From: Tyzzerella sp.
GTDB taxonomy: Bacteria > Bacillota > Clostridia > Lachnospirales > Anaerotignaceae
Length of the DNA: 64,000 nt
Direction of reading: 5' to 3'
NCBI GenBank assembly: GCA_019415525.1
Contig: DXZA01000040.1
Span: forward strand, 1-64,000
Positions within the stretch are counted from its first letter, which is position 1. Each line of letters begins with the position of its first letter. The notes beneath the pieces are model-generated. The model did not search any database. It was not told the origin of the DNA and saw only the letters and a list, made by a program, of their open reading frames with translations. Below are positions 45,281 to 52,543 of this stretch, piece by piece. The position numbers and the translations under genes were made by a program.

Positions 45281-47053
45281 ATGAAATTACAATTTAAAAA
45301 AGTAGTTTCTGTATTACTTATGGCTATTATGGTTTTAAGTATGTCAGTTACTGCTTTTGCTAATGAAAGTACAACAACTGTATCAACAGCATATAAGGAT
45401 TTATCAGGAAAAACAGAAATATATGCTGTAACAGAAACAGCCGGAAGTGATTATGTATTCTATAATGCTAAAAATGAGCCTAATGGTGGCGTATACTATG
45501 GTCGTACGGCTCAAGGTGGTACTTTACCAACTGGGAGATATGGTCTTATAAATGGAGATTATATTAAAAATGAATCTATGGTTTCTTTTTACTATAGCTT
45601 AACTGACTCATATAGCTTAGAGTATTGGTCATATTTATTCGGTGATATGATAAGGGACGGAAAACACGGTTTCCTTGTATATATTAACTTTAACAATGAA
45701 GGTGCTGATTGTGCACCTGTAATAAATGGAACATATGATGCAAAAATTATTGAAACATTAAAATATCTTAATACATTATCTTGCCCTGTATTTTTAAGAA
45801 TAGCAGGAGAGGTTAATGTTTGGTCAACACCAGCAACACCGAAAAATTATATTGCTGCATATAGACATATTGCAACTCTTGCAAGAACATATGCTCCAAA
45901 AGTTGCTTGTGTTTATTCTCCTAATTATAGTAGTGGATACCTTGTAGATATGGATAGCTTTTATCCAGGAGATGCTTATGTTGATTGGATAGGCTGTTCA
46001 TTATATTACAATCGTTATCATCATAGCCTTACAGGTCAAGATGCATTTTTAGGTGTTGGGGCATATGGTGACCCATTACTTAATGTACAGCAAACAGTAA
46101 ATTTATCAAATTTACATAAAAAACCTGTTATAATTACAGAAGGTGGCTCAGCAAATAGCTATAATGGAGTTGATAATTCTGCTTGGGCTGCTGACCGTAT
46201 GGCAAGAGCATATTCATATTTACCTATGGTTTATCCCCAGATTAAAGCCATAGTATCATCTGATTATGGCAATAATTGGGAAAAAACAGACTATACATTC
46301 TATGATAATGCTACTGTAACAGCTGCTTATGAAAAAGCTATAAATTCAAATCCTACTCTTGTTAGTAGCTGTAAAGATAAAGGCTCTTATTATACAAAAC
46401 TTTCTTCATATACAGGAAAATGGGAAGGCAAAATAACATTAGCTGCTTATACATATTCTGATGTAAAACCAACAGCAAGCTGGTATATAGACGGAAAATG
46501 GATTACTATGTCAACAGAATATCCATATAGCTTTGTACTTGATACTTCTACATTATCAGCCGGAAACCATACAATAGAAGTTAAATTTAGTAATGGTGCT
46601 TCAAAAGCCTATACAATAAGTACAGGTACAAAATATACTGCTTCAAAAACAAATGATAAACTTTATGTGGACGGTGCACTTAAATCACCAGCTGTATATA
46701 AAATAGAAGGAAGTAACTATTTTAATTTAAGAGATGTTGCAGCACTTCTTAATGGAACAGCAAAACAGTTTGAAGTAGGATATAATTCTTCAACAAATAG
46801 CGTAACTGTAACAACAAATAAGCCTTATACAATGACAGGAACAGAGCTTACAGGGGCAGGGGCAAATAGTGCAACTGCAACAGCAAGTAATAACAGTATA
46901 TATGTAAATGGTCAAAAACTTGATTTGCAAGTATATAAAATTAATGGAAGTAATTATTTTAAACTTAGAGATTTAGGAAAAGCAATAAATTTCTATGTTG
47001 GTTATGAAAACGGAAATATAACAATATCAAGTGGAAGTTCATATGCTCAATAA
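45281..47053 (+). CDS. Secreted GH26-like glycoside hydrolase with C-terminal stalk domains
   Basis: A 590-residue secreted protein. A signal peptide (1-27, ending TAFA) is followed by a TIM-barrel-like domain (about 60-345) that resembles GH26: FLRIAGEVNVW contains the putative acid/base Glu, YAPKVACVYSPN matches the family wall-spN pattern, and PVIITEGG holds the putative nucleophile. An Ig-like segment (about 375-455) and two copper-amine-oxidase-like stalk domains follow (NYFNLRDVAALLNG and NYFKLRDLGKAINF). It may cut beta-mannan-like or own wall polysaccharide. ATG 45281 follows AAAGGGGG; the earlier ATG 45251 is not supported. The family call is tentative. Confidence 0.68.
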   Translation: MKLQFKKVVSVLLMAIMVLSMSVTAFANESTTTVSTAYKDLSGKTEIYAVTETAGSDYVFYNAKNEPNGGVYYGRTAQGGTLPTGRYGLINGDYIKNESMVSFYYSLTDSYSLEYWSYLFGDMIRDGKHGFLVYINFNNEGADCAPVINGTYDAKIIETLKYLNTLSCPVFLRIAGEVNVWSTPATPKNYIAAYRHIATLARTYAPKVACVYSPNYSSGYLVDMDSFYPGDAYVDWIGCSLYYNRYHHSLTGQDAFLGVGAYGDPLLNVQQTVNLSNLHKKPVIITEGGSANSYNGVDNSAWAADRMARAYSYLPMVYPQIKAIVSSDYGNNWEKTDYTFYDNATVTAAYEKAINSNPTLVSSCKDKGSYYTKLSSYTGKWEGKITLAAYTYSDVKPTASWYIDGKWITMSTEYPYSFVLDTSTLSAGNHTIEVKFSNGASKAYTISTGTKYTASKTNDKLYVDGALKSPAVYKIEGSNYFNLRDVAALLNGTAKQFEVGYNSSTNSVTVTTNKPYTMTGTELTGAGANSATATASNNSIYVNGQKLDLQVYKINGSNYFKLRDLGKAINFYVGYENGNITISSGSSYAQ

Positions 47054-47059
47054 AATATT

Positions 47060-47091
47060 AAAAAGCCTTTATTTATAAAGGCTTTTTTTTA
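47060..47091 (+). terminator. Terminator after the GH26-like gene
   Basis: AAAAGCCTTTAT / ATAAAGGCTTTT stem with T run; the last chromosomal feature before the prophage. Confidence 0.85.
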
Positions 47092-47216
47092 ATATTTTTT
47101 AATTATAATTTTAAAAAATTATTAATGCATACGAACTGGCAAAAAGGCTCAAATGCGTATATTTTCAAGGTTTTTTGGATTTTTAATTAAGTGAAATATT
47201 GAACTTTTTTGACTCG

Positions 47217-47281
47217 TTACTCACAAATTAGTGACAAATTACTCACAAGTTAGTGACAAATTACTCACGAGTTACTCACAA
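47217..47281. repeat. TTACTCAC/TTAGTGAC repeats at the prophage left end
   Basis: TTACTCAC occurs at 47217, 47239, 47261 and 47272, and TTAGTGAC at 47228 and 47250, giving two almost identical 22-bp units plus two half units. They lie directly after the integrase stop codon and before the chromosomal terminator. The likely role is as integrase arm-binding sites or part of the attachment site; the core att sequence cannot be fixed without the other end. Confidence 0.55.
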
Positions 47282-47287
47282 AAAAAA

Positions 47288-48304
47288 TTATAAGCTATCG
47301 ACAGCTTCAAGCATCATTTCAAGAGATTTATGTGTGTAAATTCCTTCTGTAACATCTTGACTTGAATGTCCTACTATTTTCTTTATTGTGGTGTTATTAA
47401 TTCCTTTTGAGTCTGCCATAGTTACAAAAGTATGTCTACAATCGTGTGGTAGATGAGAAAAGTTTAGTTCGCTCATTAATTGGTCATAAGAAAATTTATA
47501 ATTCGCATAATGTAGTTTTTTACCTCTTAAACCCTCTATCAAATATTTATTACAAGAATTATATCTATGTTCGACTAATTTATATATTGATTTTGCAATA
47601 GGGATTTGTCGATTTTTACCTGCTTTAGTTTTTAATCCACCTATCATTACACGATTTTTAAGGTCAATATCATCTTTTGTTATTTCGAGAAGTTCTGATG
47701 GTCGCATTCCGGTATAAATCATAATAAGTACTGTGTCTGCATAGTCTTTTAATACATTATCCCATAATATTTGAATTTCTTCATTTGTGAAAGGTTTATG
47801 GATTTCTGATTTTTCTTTTTCTCCGATTTTTACAAATTCCGCATAATTCTTTTGTACTATATCAAGCTCAATAGCTATATCAAAAAGTTGGTGTATTAAG
47901 GCTTGGACGTGGCTTTTTGTTTGCCAGCTCCTATCTATATTGTCAATAAGCCTTTGAATTTCATAAGATTTAATGTCTTTAATAGGTTTGTTGTGTAGAG
48001 GTGCTAAATGCTTAAAAGCTGCATTGTACACATAAACACCACTTTTGCTTATTTTATCATATTTACGTTCTTTGAAAGTTTCGAAAAGTTCGGCTATTGT
48101 AGTTTTTGCAGAGTCTAGGTCATAAGGATTTGCGTTATAGAGTGCCAGTGCTTGAAGTGCTTCTTTACGTGAGGCATAATAGCCTATTGCCTTTTGTATG
48201 TGTCTACCTTCATCATCGTATGTAGCGGCTTTTTTTGCCACATAAGGCTTTCGTCTATTGCCTGATAATTTGTATACAGTACCGTATCCATTTGGATTTT
48301 TCAT
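47288..48304 (-). CDS. Tyrosine-type site-specific integrase
   Basis: A 338-residue phage integrase. The N-terminal arm-binding beta domain begins MKNPNGYGTVYKLSGNRRKP and is followed by a helical core-binding domain. The catalytic domain shows the Arg in TGMRPSELLEI, HDCRHTF (HxxR box), GHSS and the Tyr nucleophile in GIYTHKS. It inserts and excises the prophage that occupies the rest of the window. Its gene is the outermost of the element and is transcribed outward. TTAAGGAGG-type sequence (48308-48318, reverse strand) precedes ATG 48304. Confidence 0.95.
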   Translation of the reverse strand: MKNPNGYGTVYKLSGNRRKPYVAKKAATYDDEGRHIQKAIGYYASRKEALQALALYNANPYDLDSAKTTIAELFETFKERKYDKISKSGVYVYNAAFKHLAPLHNKPIKDIKSYEIQRLIDNIDRSWQTKSHVQALIHQLFDIAIELDIVQKNYAEFVKIGEKEKSEIHKPFTNEEIQILWDNVLKDYADTVLIMIYTGMRPSELLEITKDDIDLKNRVMIGGLKTKAGKNRQIPIAKSIYKLVEHRYNSCNKYLIEGLRGKKLHYANYKFSYDQLMSELNFSHLPHDCRHTFVTMADSKGINNTTIKKIVGHSSQDVTEGIYTHKSLEMMLEAVDSL

Positions 48305-48369
48305 ATAAAAACCTCCTTATTTTTTAAAATTGGGTACAAAAATAAAGCGGTTTATGATATAATACTACT

Positions 48370-48440
48370 TGCTTAGGGTGGTTTATATTTTTAAACCGCA
48401 TTATTGGAGTCCTTTCGGTTGCAGCCGAAGGGGCTTTTTT
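48370..48440 (+). ncRNA. Candidate small RNA in the prophage, copy 1
   Basis: An extended -10 (TGA-TATAAT, 48355-48363) is followed by about 70 bases without an ORF that fold into two hairpins: GTGGTTTA / TAAACCGC (48378-48399) and a strong terminator AGTCCTTTCGG / CCGAAGGGGCT (48408-48435) with six T. A shortened copy of the same sequence occurs at 49290. It lies between the integrase and two membrane protein genes, antisense in orientation to them. Confidence 0.5.
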
Positions 48441-48448
48441 ACAAGTTT

Positions 48449-48790
48449 TTATTTCAGCTTTTTACATCGAAATATAGCTACTAAAATAGTTGATAATTGT
48501 ATAAAACTTGAAAGTGAATATCCTACATAAAAGTTACGTACAGCCAATATAAAAAGTAGTACAGATAATATAGTTGTATTTATAATTATTAAAATTTTAT
48601 TATTAGGCAAATACCTATTAACAGCTTCAATCGCTAGAGCAGTGCAAACAGGATAAGCCATAATAGTAATTATAAAATTTTCAAGGTCTATTATTTTGTA
48701 GCCTATATATGGGTTGTATATAAAAGTTACTATATTAGGTAAAATTGTAGATACAAACCAAAATATGATGACGGCAATACATTTTTTCAT
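48449..48790 (-). CDS. Small prophage membrane protein, four helices
   Basis: A 113-residue very hydrophobic protein with about three or four membrane segments and a basic C-terminus (FRCKKLK). I do not recognise a family. ATG 48790 is preferred because AAAGGTGG lies just upstream; the longer frame from 48868 would overlap the next gene. It is in tandem with another small membrane protein and ends a few bases from the small-RNA-like element. A lysogenic conversion or superinfection-exclusion role is possible, from position between integrase and repressor only. Confidence 0.6.
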   Translation of the reverse strand: MKKCIAVIIFWFVSTILPNIVTFIYNPYIGYKIIDLENFIITIMAYPVCTALAIEAVNRYLPNNKILIIINTTILSVLLFILAVRNFYVGYSLSSFIQLSTILVAIFRCKKLK

Positions 48791-48854
48791 AATACTACCA
48801 CCTTTCTTTACATTCGTCTGATATAAAAAATTTTGATAGCAAAGTATATTTTTA

Positions 48855-49265
48855 CTACTCTGAATCAATATTTTTATACATAACCATTGATAATATTATG
48901 ATGATTATACATACAGCTATATTAGCTAAACCAAGCCAATCTCGGTATATAAAATTACCAAAAGCCGAAAATATCATAGTTAATACAGCCAAAATACCAT
49001 TTACTAAAGCTAATATAAAACCTTTACCCTCTAATATATGTTTCATAAGTAAAAAAGCAAAATAACAACAACTAGGCTGAAGCAAAAAGTAAAATATGGT
49101 TTTAGTAATTGCACCCATTGGTGGTGCAAACATATTTAAAATACCTATAATAAAAGGACCTAAAATCAAAGCCAGCCAAAAAACTATAAAACCTAGTACG
49201 TACTTAATAGGACTTAGTTTAGAATCGTCAAGTTGATGTCGCTCATTTAATTTATTCTCTTTCAT
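48855..49265 (-). CDS. Small prophage membrane protein, four helices
   Basis: A 136-residue protein: a charged N-terminal tail (about 1-20) and four hydrophobic segments, ending KNIDSE. No family is recognised. AAAGGTGGG precedes ATG 49265. It is in tandem with the 113-residue membrane protein, which resembles it in layout, so the two may work together in the lysogen. Its leader contains the second copy of the small-RNA-like sequence in opposite orientation. Confidence 0.6.
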   Translation of the reverse strand: MKENKLNERHQLDDSKLSPIKYVLGFIVFWLALILGPFIIGILNMFAPPMGAITKTIFYFLLQPSCCYFAFLLMKHILEGKGFILALVNGILAVLTMIFSAFGNFIYRDWLGLANIAVCIIIIILSMVMYKNIDSE

Positions 49266-49289
49266 AATATACCCACCTTTATTTTATAT

Positions 49290-49327
49290 TGCTTAGGTTG
49301 GAGTCCTTTTGGTTGCAGCCAAAAAAA
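49290..49327 (+). repeat. Second, shortened copy of the small-RNA-like element
   Basis: GCTTAGG joined to TTGGAGTCCTTT and GGTTGCAGCC repeats the two outer parts of the element at 48370-48440, lacking the inner hairpin. The stem TTTTGG / CCAAAA remains, but no T run follows. Confidence 0.6.
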
Positions 49328-49330
49328 TAC

Positions 49331-49385
49331 TTGAAAAACACAAACAAATGTTTTATAATGAAAAAATAATTAAGAACATTTGTTT
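49331..49385 (+). promoter_or_regulatory. Promoter flanked by AACA-NN-TGTT palindromes
   Basis: TTGAAA (49331-49336), 17 bases, TATAAT (49354-49359). The sequences AAACAAATGTT (49342-49352) and AACATTTGTTT (49375-49385) are perfect inverted copies, each itself a short palindrome, and flank the -10 box and start point. They could be operators or form a leader hairpin. Confidence 0.5.
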
Positions 49386-49400
49386 TAGGGGGTATGCATT

Positions 49401-49508
49401 ATGAAATATAAAGATGAAATACATAAGATAGTTGAATGCTTAAATGATGAAAAATTGCTAAGAAAAATATATCTTTTCATAATAACCATATCTCTGAATC
49501 GTCGATGA
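49401..49508 (+). CDS. Short phage protein beside the repressor
   Basis: A 35-residue ORF (start MKYKDEIHKIVECLNDEKLL, end RKIYLFIITISLNRR) with AGGGGG ahead of ATG 49401. Small proteins of this pattern (acidic helix, then K/R-x-IYxF) are common next to the repressor in Firmicute prophages; the function is unknown. It is transcribed from the palindrome-flanked promoter, converges on the repressor gene, and its stop codon lies inside a terminator. It could alternatively be a degraded longer gene. Confidence 0.6.
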   Translation: MKYKDEIHKIVECLNDEKLLRKIYLFIITISLNRR

Positions 49509-49520
49509 CGGTTCTTTTTT
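49496..49520 (+). terminator. Terminator overlapping the short ORF end
   Basis: GAATCGTC / GACGGTTC with GAT loop (one T-G pair) and seven T. Confidence 0.8.
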
Positions 49521-49882
49521 TATATTCCTAAACACTTTCTCATAAAATCTTCTATGACTTTTAACTTTTCAGGTTCAGTTTCAGCTATAAAGTTAACTGC
49601 ATTTTTAATAAATTCATTATCTACACCAGCCAATTTTCCTAGGTTGATAATATACCTATCGTTCTCATCTATTGTACTGAAGGGTTCTCCTTCTCCGGTT
49701 CTTAGCCATACTTCATTAACATTAAAGGCTCTGCATATATCCTGTATAACCCTATCTGTTATATTAACCCTTCCAATTTCAATACTAGCTAAATTAGAAC
49801 GGCTTATGTTGATAGCTTGAGCAAATTCTTCTTGTGTTAGATTAAGTATGTTTTTTCGCAAGTCCTTTAATCTATTTATCAT
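49520..49882 (-). CDS. CI-like phage repressor (HTH_XRE)
   Basis: A 120-residue protein. Residues about 1-60 are an XRE helix-turn-helix (LRKNILNLTQEEFAQAINISRSNLASIE); the C-terminal half is a short helical dimerisation region without the LexA-type peptidase domain, so induction must work by antirepressor or another route rather than self-cleavage. It is divergent from the early operon and should bind the TGTGTTAA-type operators in between. The antirepressor two genes away on the other strand is a likely partner. Confidence 0.88.
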   Translation of the reverse strand: MINRLKDLRKNILNLTQEEFAQAINISRSNLASIEIGRVNITDRVIQDICRAFNVNEVWLRTGEGEPFSTIDENDRYIINLGKLAGVDNEFIKNAVNFIAETEPEKLKVIEDFMRKCLGI

Positions 49883-49907
49883 ATAAAGTATTCACCTCCT
49901 TGAAAAG

Positions 49908-49936
49908 ATTATAGTATTTTACAAAATGTCTGTCAA
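49908..49936 (-). promoter_or_regulatory. Repressor promoter
   Basis: On the minus strand TTGACA, exactly 17 bases, TATAAT: both consensus boxes, 26 bases before the repressor ATG. Confidence 0.85.
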
Positions 49937-49960
49937 GCACAAAAAATATAAAAATTAGTG

Positions 49961-50001
49961 TTGACAATGTGTGTTAATAGCTTTATAATGTGTTTAACAC
50001 A
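49961..50001 (+). promoter_or_regulatory. Early lytic promoter with repressor operators
   Basis: TTGACA (49961-49966), 17 bases, TATAAT (49984-49989). TGTGTTAA occurs in the spacer and the 13-bp palindrome TGTGTT-T-AACACA (49989-50001) overlaps the -10 end, ideal positions for the divergent repressor to block transcription. Confidence 0.82.
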
Positions 50002-50020
50002 CAGAAAAGAGGTGAGAATA

Positions 50021-50161
50021 ATGAAAAATAAAATTTTAGAAAATATTGACCTTACAGATGACACATTAAAAAATATTATGCTTATGGTTCCACATCTTAA
50101 TGAGGTCGATAGAGGAAAAGTGGTAGGTCTTATATTTGGTCTTTTATCGAAAGGGGAATAA
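50021..50161 (+). CDS. Small early phage protein
   Basis: A 46-residue acidic helical protein (MKNKILENIDLTDDTLKNIM, then HLNEVDRGKVVGLIFGL). AAAGAGGTGAG precedes ATG 50021; the longer in-frame start at 49958 would lie inside the promoter and is rejected. It occupies the cro position as first gene of the early operon but has no clear HTH. The function is unknown. The antirepressor follows after three bases. Confidence 0.6.
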   Translation: MKNKILENIDLTDDTLKNIMLMVPHLNEVDRGKVVGLIFGLLSKGE

Positions 50162-50164
50162 GAA

Positions 50165-50923
50165 ATGAATGAATTACAAATATTTAAAAATGAGAGTTTT
50201 GGAGAAGTAAGAACATTAATTATTGACAATGAACCTTGGTTTGTAGGAAAAGATGTTGCTAAAGCATTGGGGTTTTCTAATACTAGTGATGCTATATCTA
50301 CACATGTTTTTGAAGAAGATAAGGGAGTAGATTCAATCGATACCCTTGGCGGAAAACAAAAAATGATAATAATAAATGAATCTGGTGTATATGCACTTGT
50401 ATTTGGTAGCCGTCTGAAAACAGCGAAAGAGTTTAAACGCTGGGTAACAAGTGAGGTGCTTCCTTCAATCCGTAAACACGGAGCATATATGACAGCTGAA
50501 AAATTAGAAGAAGTTATATTAAATCCTGATATGATGATAAAACTTTGTACAGCGTTAAAAGAGGAGAAGGACAGAAACAAAGAATTACAGTTAATAAACT
50601 CTAATTTAGCAGTTGACAACAATATTATGAAACCAAAAGCAGAATACTTTGATGAGTTGGTTGACAGAAACCTTTTGACTAATTTTAGAGAAACTGCAAA
50701 ACAGCTCCATATTGGAGAGAAAAGTTTTATTAAATTCCTTATTGATAAGAAGTTCATTTACAGAGATAAGAAAGGCAAGTTAATGCCTTATGCATTACAT
50801 AAAAATGATGGTCTTTTTGAAATGAAAGAGTGTTTCAATGAGAAAACTCAATGGAGCGGTACTCAAACACTTATAACTCCTAAAGGTAGAGAGACTTTCA
50901 GATTATTATATGCGGAGGTTTAA
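50165..50923 (+). CDS. Phage antirepressor (BRO-N and KilAC domains)
   Basis: A 252-residue protein with an N-terminal BRO domain (about 1-105; PWFVGKDVAKALGFSN, WVTSEVLPSIRKHGAYM) and a C-terminal KilAC/ANT domain (about 145-250; TNFRETAKQLHIGEKSFIKF), a winged-helix DNA-binding unit. Such proteins bind phage repressors or DNA and promote the lytic switch. The repressor here lacks a self-cleavage domain, which makes this the natural inducer. AAAGGGG precedes ATG 50165. Confidence 0.92.
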   Translation: MNELQIFKNESFGEVRTLIIDNEPWFVGKDVAKALGFSNTSDAISTHVFEEDKGVDSIDTLGGKQKMIIINESGVYALVFGSRLKTAKEFKRWVTSEVLPSIRKHGAYMTAEKLEEVILNPDMMIKLCTALKEEKDRNKELQLINSNLAVDNNIMKPKAEYFDELVDRNLLTNFRETAKQLHIGEKSFIKFLIDKKFIYRDKKGKLMPYALHKNDGLFEMKECFNEKTQWSGTQTLITPKGRETFRLLYAEV

Positions 50924-50925
50924 AA

Positions 50926-51141
50926 ATGAATAAACCGAATATTCCTGATAGAGAAATAGCCTTAGCCATAATAAGATTAGAAGAACTTGTTGCACTTAAA
51001 AAATTCAAAAATAAAGGTATAGCGGAAGTAAAACTTAATGCTATGAAAGCTACAAATGATACAGGATACGGTGCTGAGGTTGACAAAGCAATAGAGACAG
51101 CGGTGAAGATTTTGAAGTTTTATTACCCTTTATACAAATAG
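50926..51141 (+). CDS. Hypothetical early phage protein
   Basis: A 71-residue, probably all-helical protein (IALAIIRLEELVALKKFKNK, and VDKAIETAVKILKFYYPL). No family recognised. GGAGG within the end of the antirepressor gene serves ATG 50926, so it is in the same operon. Confidence 0.6.
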   Translation: MNKPNIPDREIALAIIRLEELVALKKFKNKGIAEVKLNAMKATNDTGYGAEVDKAIETAVKILKFYYPLYK

Positions 51142-51152
51142 GAGGTTTAAAA

Positions 51153-51380
51153 ATGAAAAAAGCAGAAAACACAACAAACAAAGACTATATGGAATTAAAT
51201 TTTGGATTGCCTTTTGATAGGGTTAAATCTAATAAAGAATTACAAGACATTGCTCGACTAGTATATAACTTATTAGCCGAGCAGGGTGTTTCATTAGCTG
51301 AGGCAAGATATATTACAAGCATACTTAATGTAATGCTCGGTCGAGGTGAAAATATCTTGCTATTAAAAGCTATTCGTTAA
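51153..51380 (+). CDS. Hypothetical early phage protein
   Basis: A 75-residue helical protein with a central LQDIARLVYNLLAEQGVSLA segment and an apparent helix-turn-helix-like AEARYITSIL stretch; family unknown. GGAGG precedes ATG 51153. Its 3' end overlaps the end of a small gene on the opposite strand. Confidence 0.6.
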   Translation: MKKAENTTNKDYMELNFGLPFDRVKSNKELQDIARLVYNLLAEQGVSLAEARYITSILNVMLGRGENILLLKAIR

Positions 51381-51537
51381 ATTCAGGTTTGGAATATACC
51401 TTTTCTATTTCAGAAGTTCTGACAGCAGCTTTTGTTATAGCTTCAATATAACAACCAATGTATTCTTCAGAGTTTCCAGCTGTATTATTGGCATATTCTA
51501 ATCCTATTTCGTGAACTATTTTTTTAAGGTCGTTCAT
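51370..51537 (-). CDS. Small reverse-strand prophage ORF
   Basis: A 55-residue acidic helical protein (starts MNDLKKIVHEIGLEYANNTA, later YIGCYIEAITKAAVRTSEIE) with GAAAGGAGTG seven bases before ATG 51537 and its own promoter upstream. It runs against the early operon and overlaps the end of the 75-residue gene tail to tail. Good ribosome site, promoter and sensible composition argue it is real. The function is unknown; a lysogenic-state regulator is possible. Confidence 0.6.
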   Translation of the reverse strand: MNDLKKIVHEIGLEYANNTAGNSEEYIGCYIEAITKAAVRTSEIEKVYSKPEFNE

Positions 51538-51589
51538 AATAAAACACTCCTTTCTCTGATACTCGGCTATGGCAGTAGCCTGTAATTAG

Positions 51590-51618
51590 AGTATAGGAAA
51601 ATTAATATAAGATTGCAA
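51590..51618 (-). promoter_or_regulatory. Promoter of the reverse-strand small gene
   Basis: Minus strand TTGCAA, 17 bases, TATACT; a hairpin GGCTA / TAGCC (51564-51579) lies in the leader. Confidence 0.55.
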
Positions 51619-51645
51619 TATATAAAAAAGGAAGGTGCATAAACA

Positions 51646-51894
51646 ATGATTATTTTTAAATGGTTTGACGTTGAAGGAAAAGAGAATGAAAAGAAAGAAA
51701 CTGATTTTGAGGTAAAAAATGAAAACACCCTTAGTTTAATAACTTCTATTACAGCATATGCGGACAATATATGCCAAGCTCTTAATCCTAATTCAAATTT
51801 AGCTGATACTGAAAAAGAACTTTTAAAATATGTAATGCAAGCAGCTTTTGAAGCAGGTATAAAAAAGGCTTTTAGAGAGGGGAAAGAAGAATGA
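51646..51894 (+). CDS. Hypothetical early phage protein
   Basis: An 82-residue acidic protein: beta-rich start (MIIFKWFDVEGKENEKKETD) and a helical second half (SLITSITAYADNICQALNPN). Family unknown. AAGGAAGGTG precedes ATG 51646. Its stop overlaps the next start (ATGA). Confidence 0.55.
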   Translation: MIIFKWFDVEGKENEKKETDFEVKNENTLSLITSITAYADNICQALNPNSNLADTEKELLKYVMQAAFEAGIKKAFREGKEE

Positions 51895-52136
51895 TTGAAT
51901 TTAATTTTACTGTTAAAGGTGATAAGTGTGAGGGTACTACTAATATTGTAGATTCTAATTCTGTAGAAGCTATTGAAGCTACAAAGGAATTTATTAAATC
52001 TATTATTAAAGCAATAAAGGCTAATGCTGCTGATGAAAAAGAGGAAGACGAGATTATGCTTAATTTAGATGAAGCTATTGTTAAAGCCTTTGATGAGCCT
52101 GATGATTTTGAGGAGGGGGAGTATGAAGAAATATAA
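51891..52136 (+). CDS. Hypothetical acidic early phage protein
   Basis: An 81-residue, strongly acidic protein (C-terminus about EPDDFEEGEYEEI) with a short beta start and helical middle. Such acidity can mark a DNA mimic that blocks a host nuclease or repressor, but only composition suggests that here. The start overlaps the previous stop by four bases. Confidence 0.55.
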   Translation: MIEFNFTVKGDKCEGTTNIVDSNSVEAIEATKEFIKSIIKAIKANAADEKEEDEIMLNLDEAIVKAFDEPDDFEEGEYEEI

Positions 52137-52323
52137 AAAGTATATCTTGTGGTTTGTTAAAACACGCTACACAGGTCAAAAAATAATCAAATCTAAAAAG
52201 TTAAAGGTTACAAGATACAAAAATCCTTTTAAAGAAGGAAAGGTTCGTTTAAGTAAAAACAGCGAACTTTATACAGACTATTTTAGTGATAAGAATAAGG
52301 CTAAAGAGTATTTAAACAGTTAG
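52123..52323 (+). CDS. Hypothetical basic phage protein
   Basis: A 66-residue Lys-rich protein (KKYKKYILWFVKTRYTGQKI, KSKKLKVTRYKNPF). GGAGGGGGAG directly before ATG 52123 decides the start over an earlier in-frame ATG 52069. It overlaps the acidic gene by 14 bases. Possibly nucleic-acid binding by charge only. Confidence 0.55.
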   Translation: MKKYKKYILWFVKTRYTGQKIIKSKKLKVTRYKNPFKEGKVRLSKNSELYTDYFSDKNKAKEYLNS

Positions 52324-52336
52324 GAGTGTATTCATT

Positions 52337-52543
52337 ATGATTTCATCAGTTACAGTAGCAAGGCTTATACTCGCACATTACAGAAAAGATGAGTATTTAT
52401 TTAGAATGGCAGCATTAGGAGCTTTAAAGACTTGCAGAGAAAAGGGGTTTAAAAAGGCAACTGAAATTATAGAGAAATGTCTTAAGGAGAGTGAAGAAAA
52501 TGAAAAAGTTAACTCCGCAAGAGGCAGCAAGATTGATGGGTAA
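52337..52543 (+). CDS. Hypothetical early phage protein
   Basis: A 68-residue helical protein (SVTVARLILAHYRKDEYLFR, ALKTCREKGFKKATEIIEKC). No family recognised. TAGGAGTG supports ATG 52337. Its end overlaps the next gene by 44 bases. Confidence 0.55.
   Translation: MISSVTVARLILAHYRKDEYLFRMAALGALKTCREKGFKKATEIIEKCLKESEENEKVNSARGSKIDG

Noticed and set aside
47217..47281. CRISPR or tRNA-end attachment site
   Set aside because: The unit is too short and has no spacers; no tRNA gene is seen beside the integrase.
49933..50757. Minus-strand 274-codon frame opposite the antirepressor
   Set aside because: It would run through the lytic promoter and operators, lacks a start signal, and the plus frame has clear BRO and KilAC domains.
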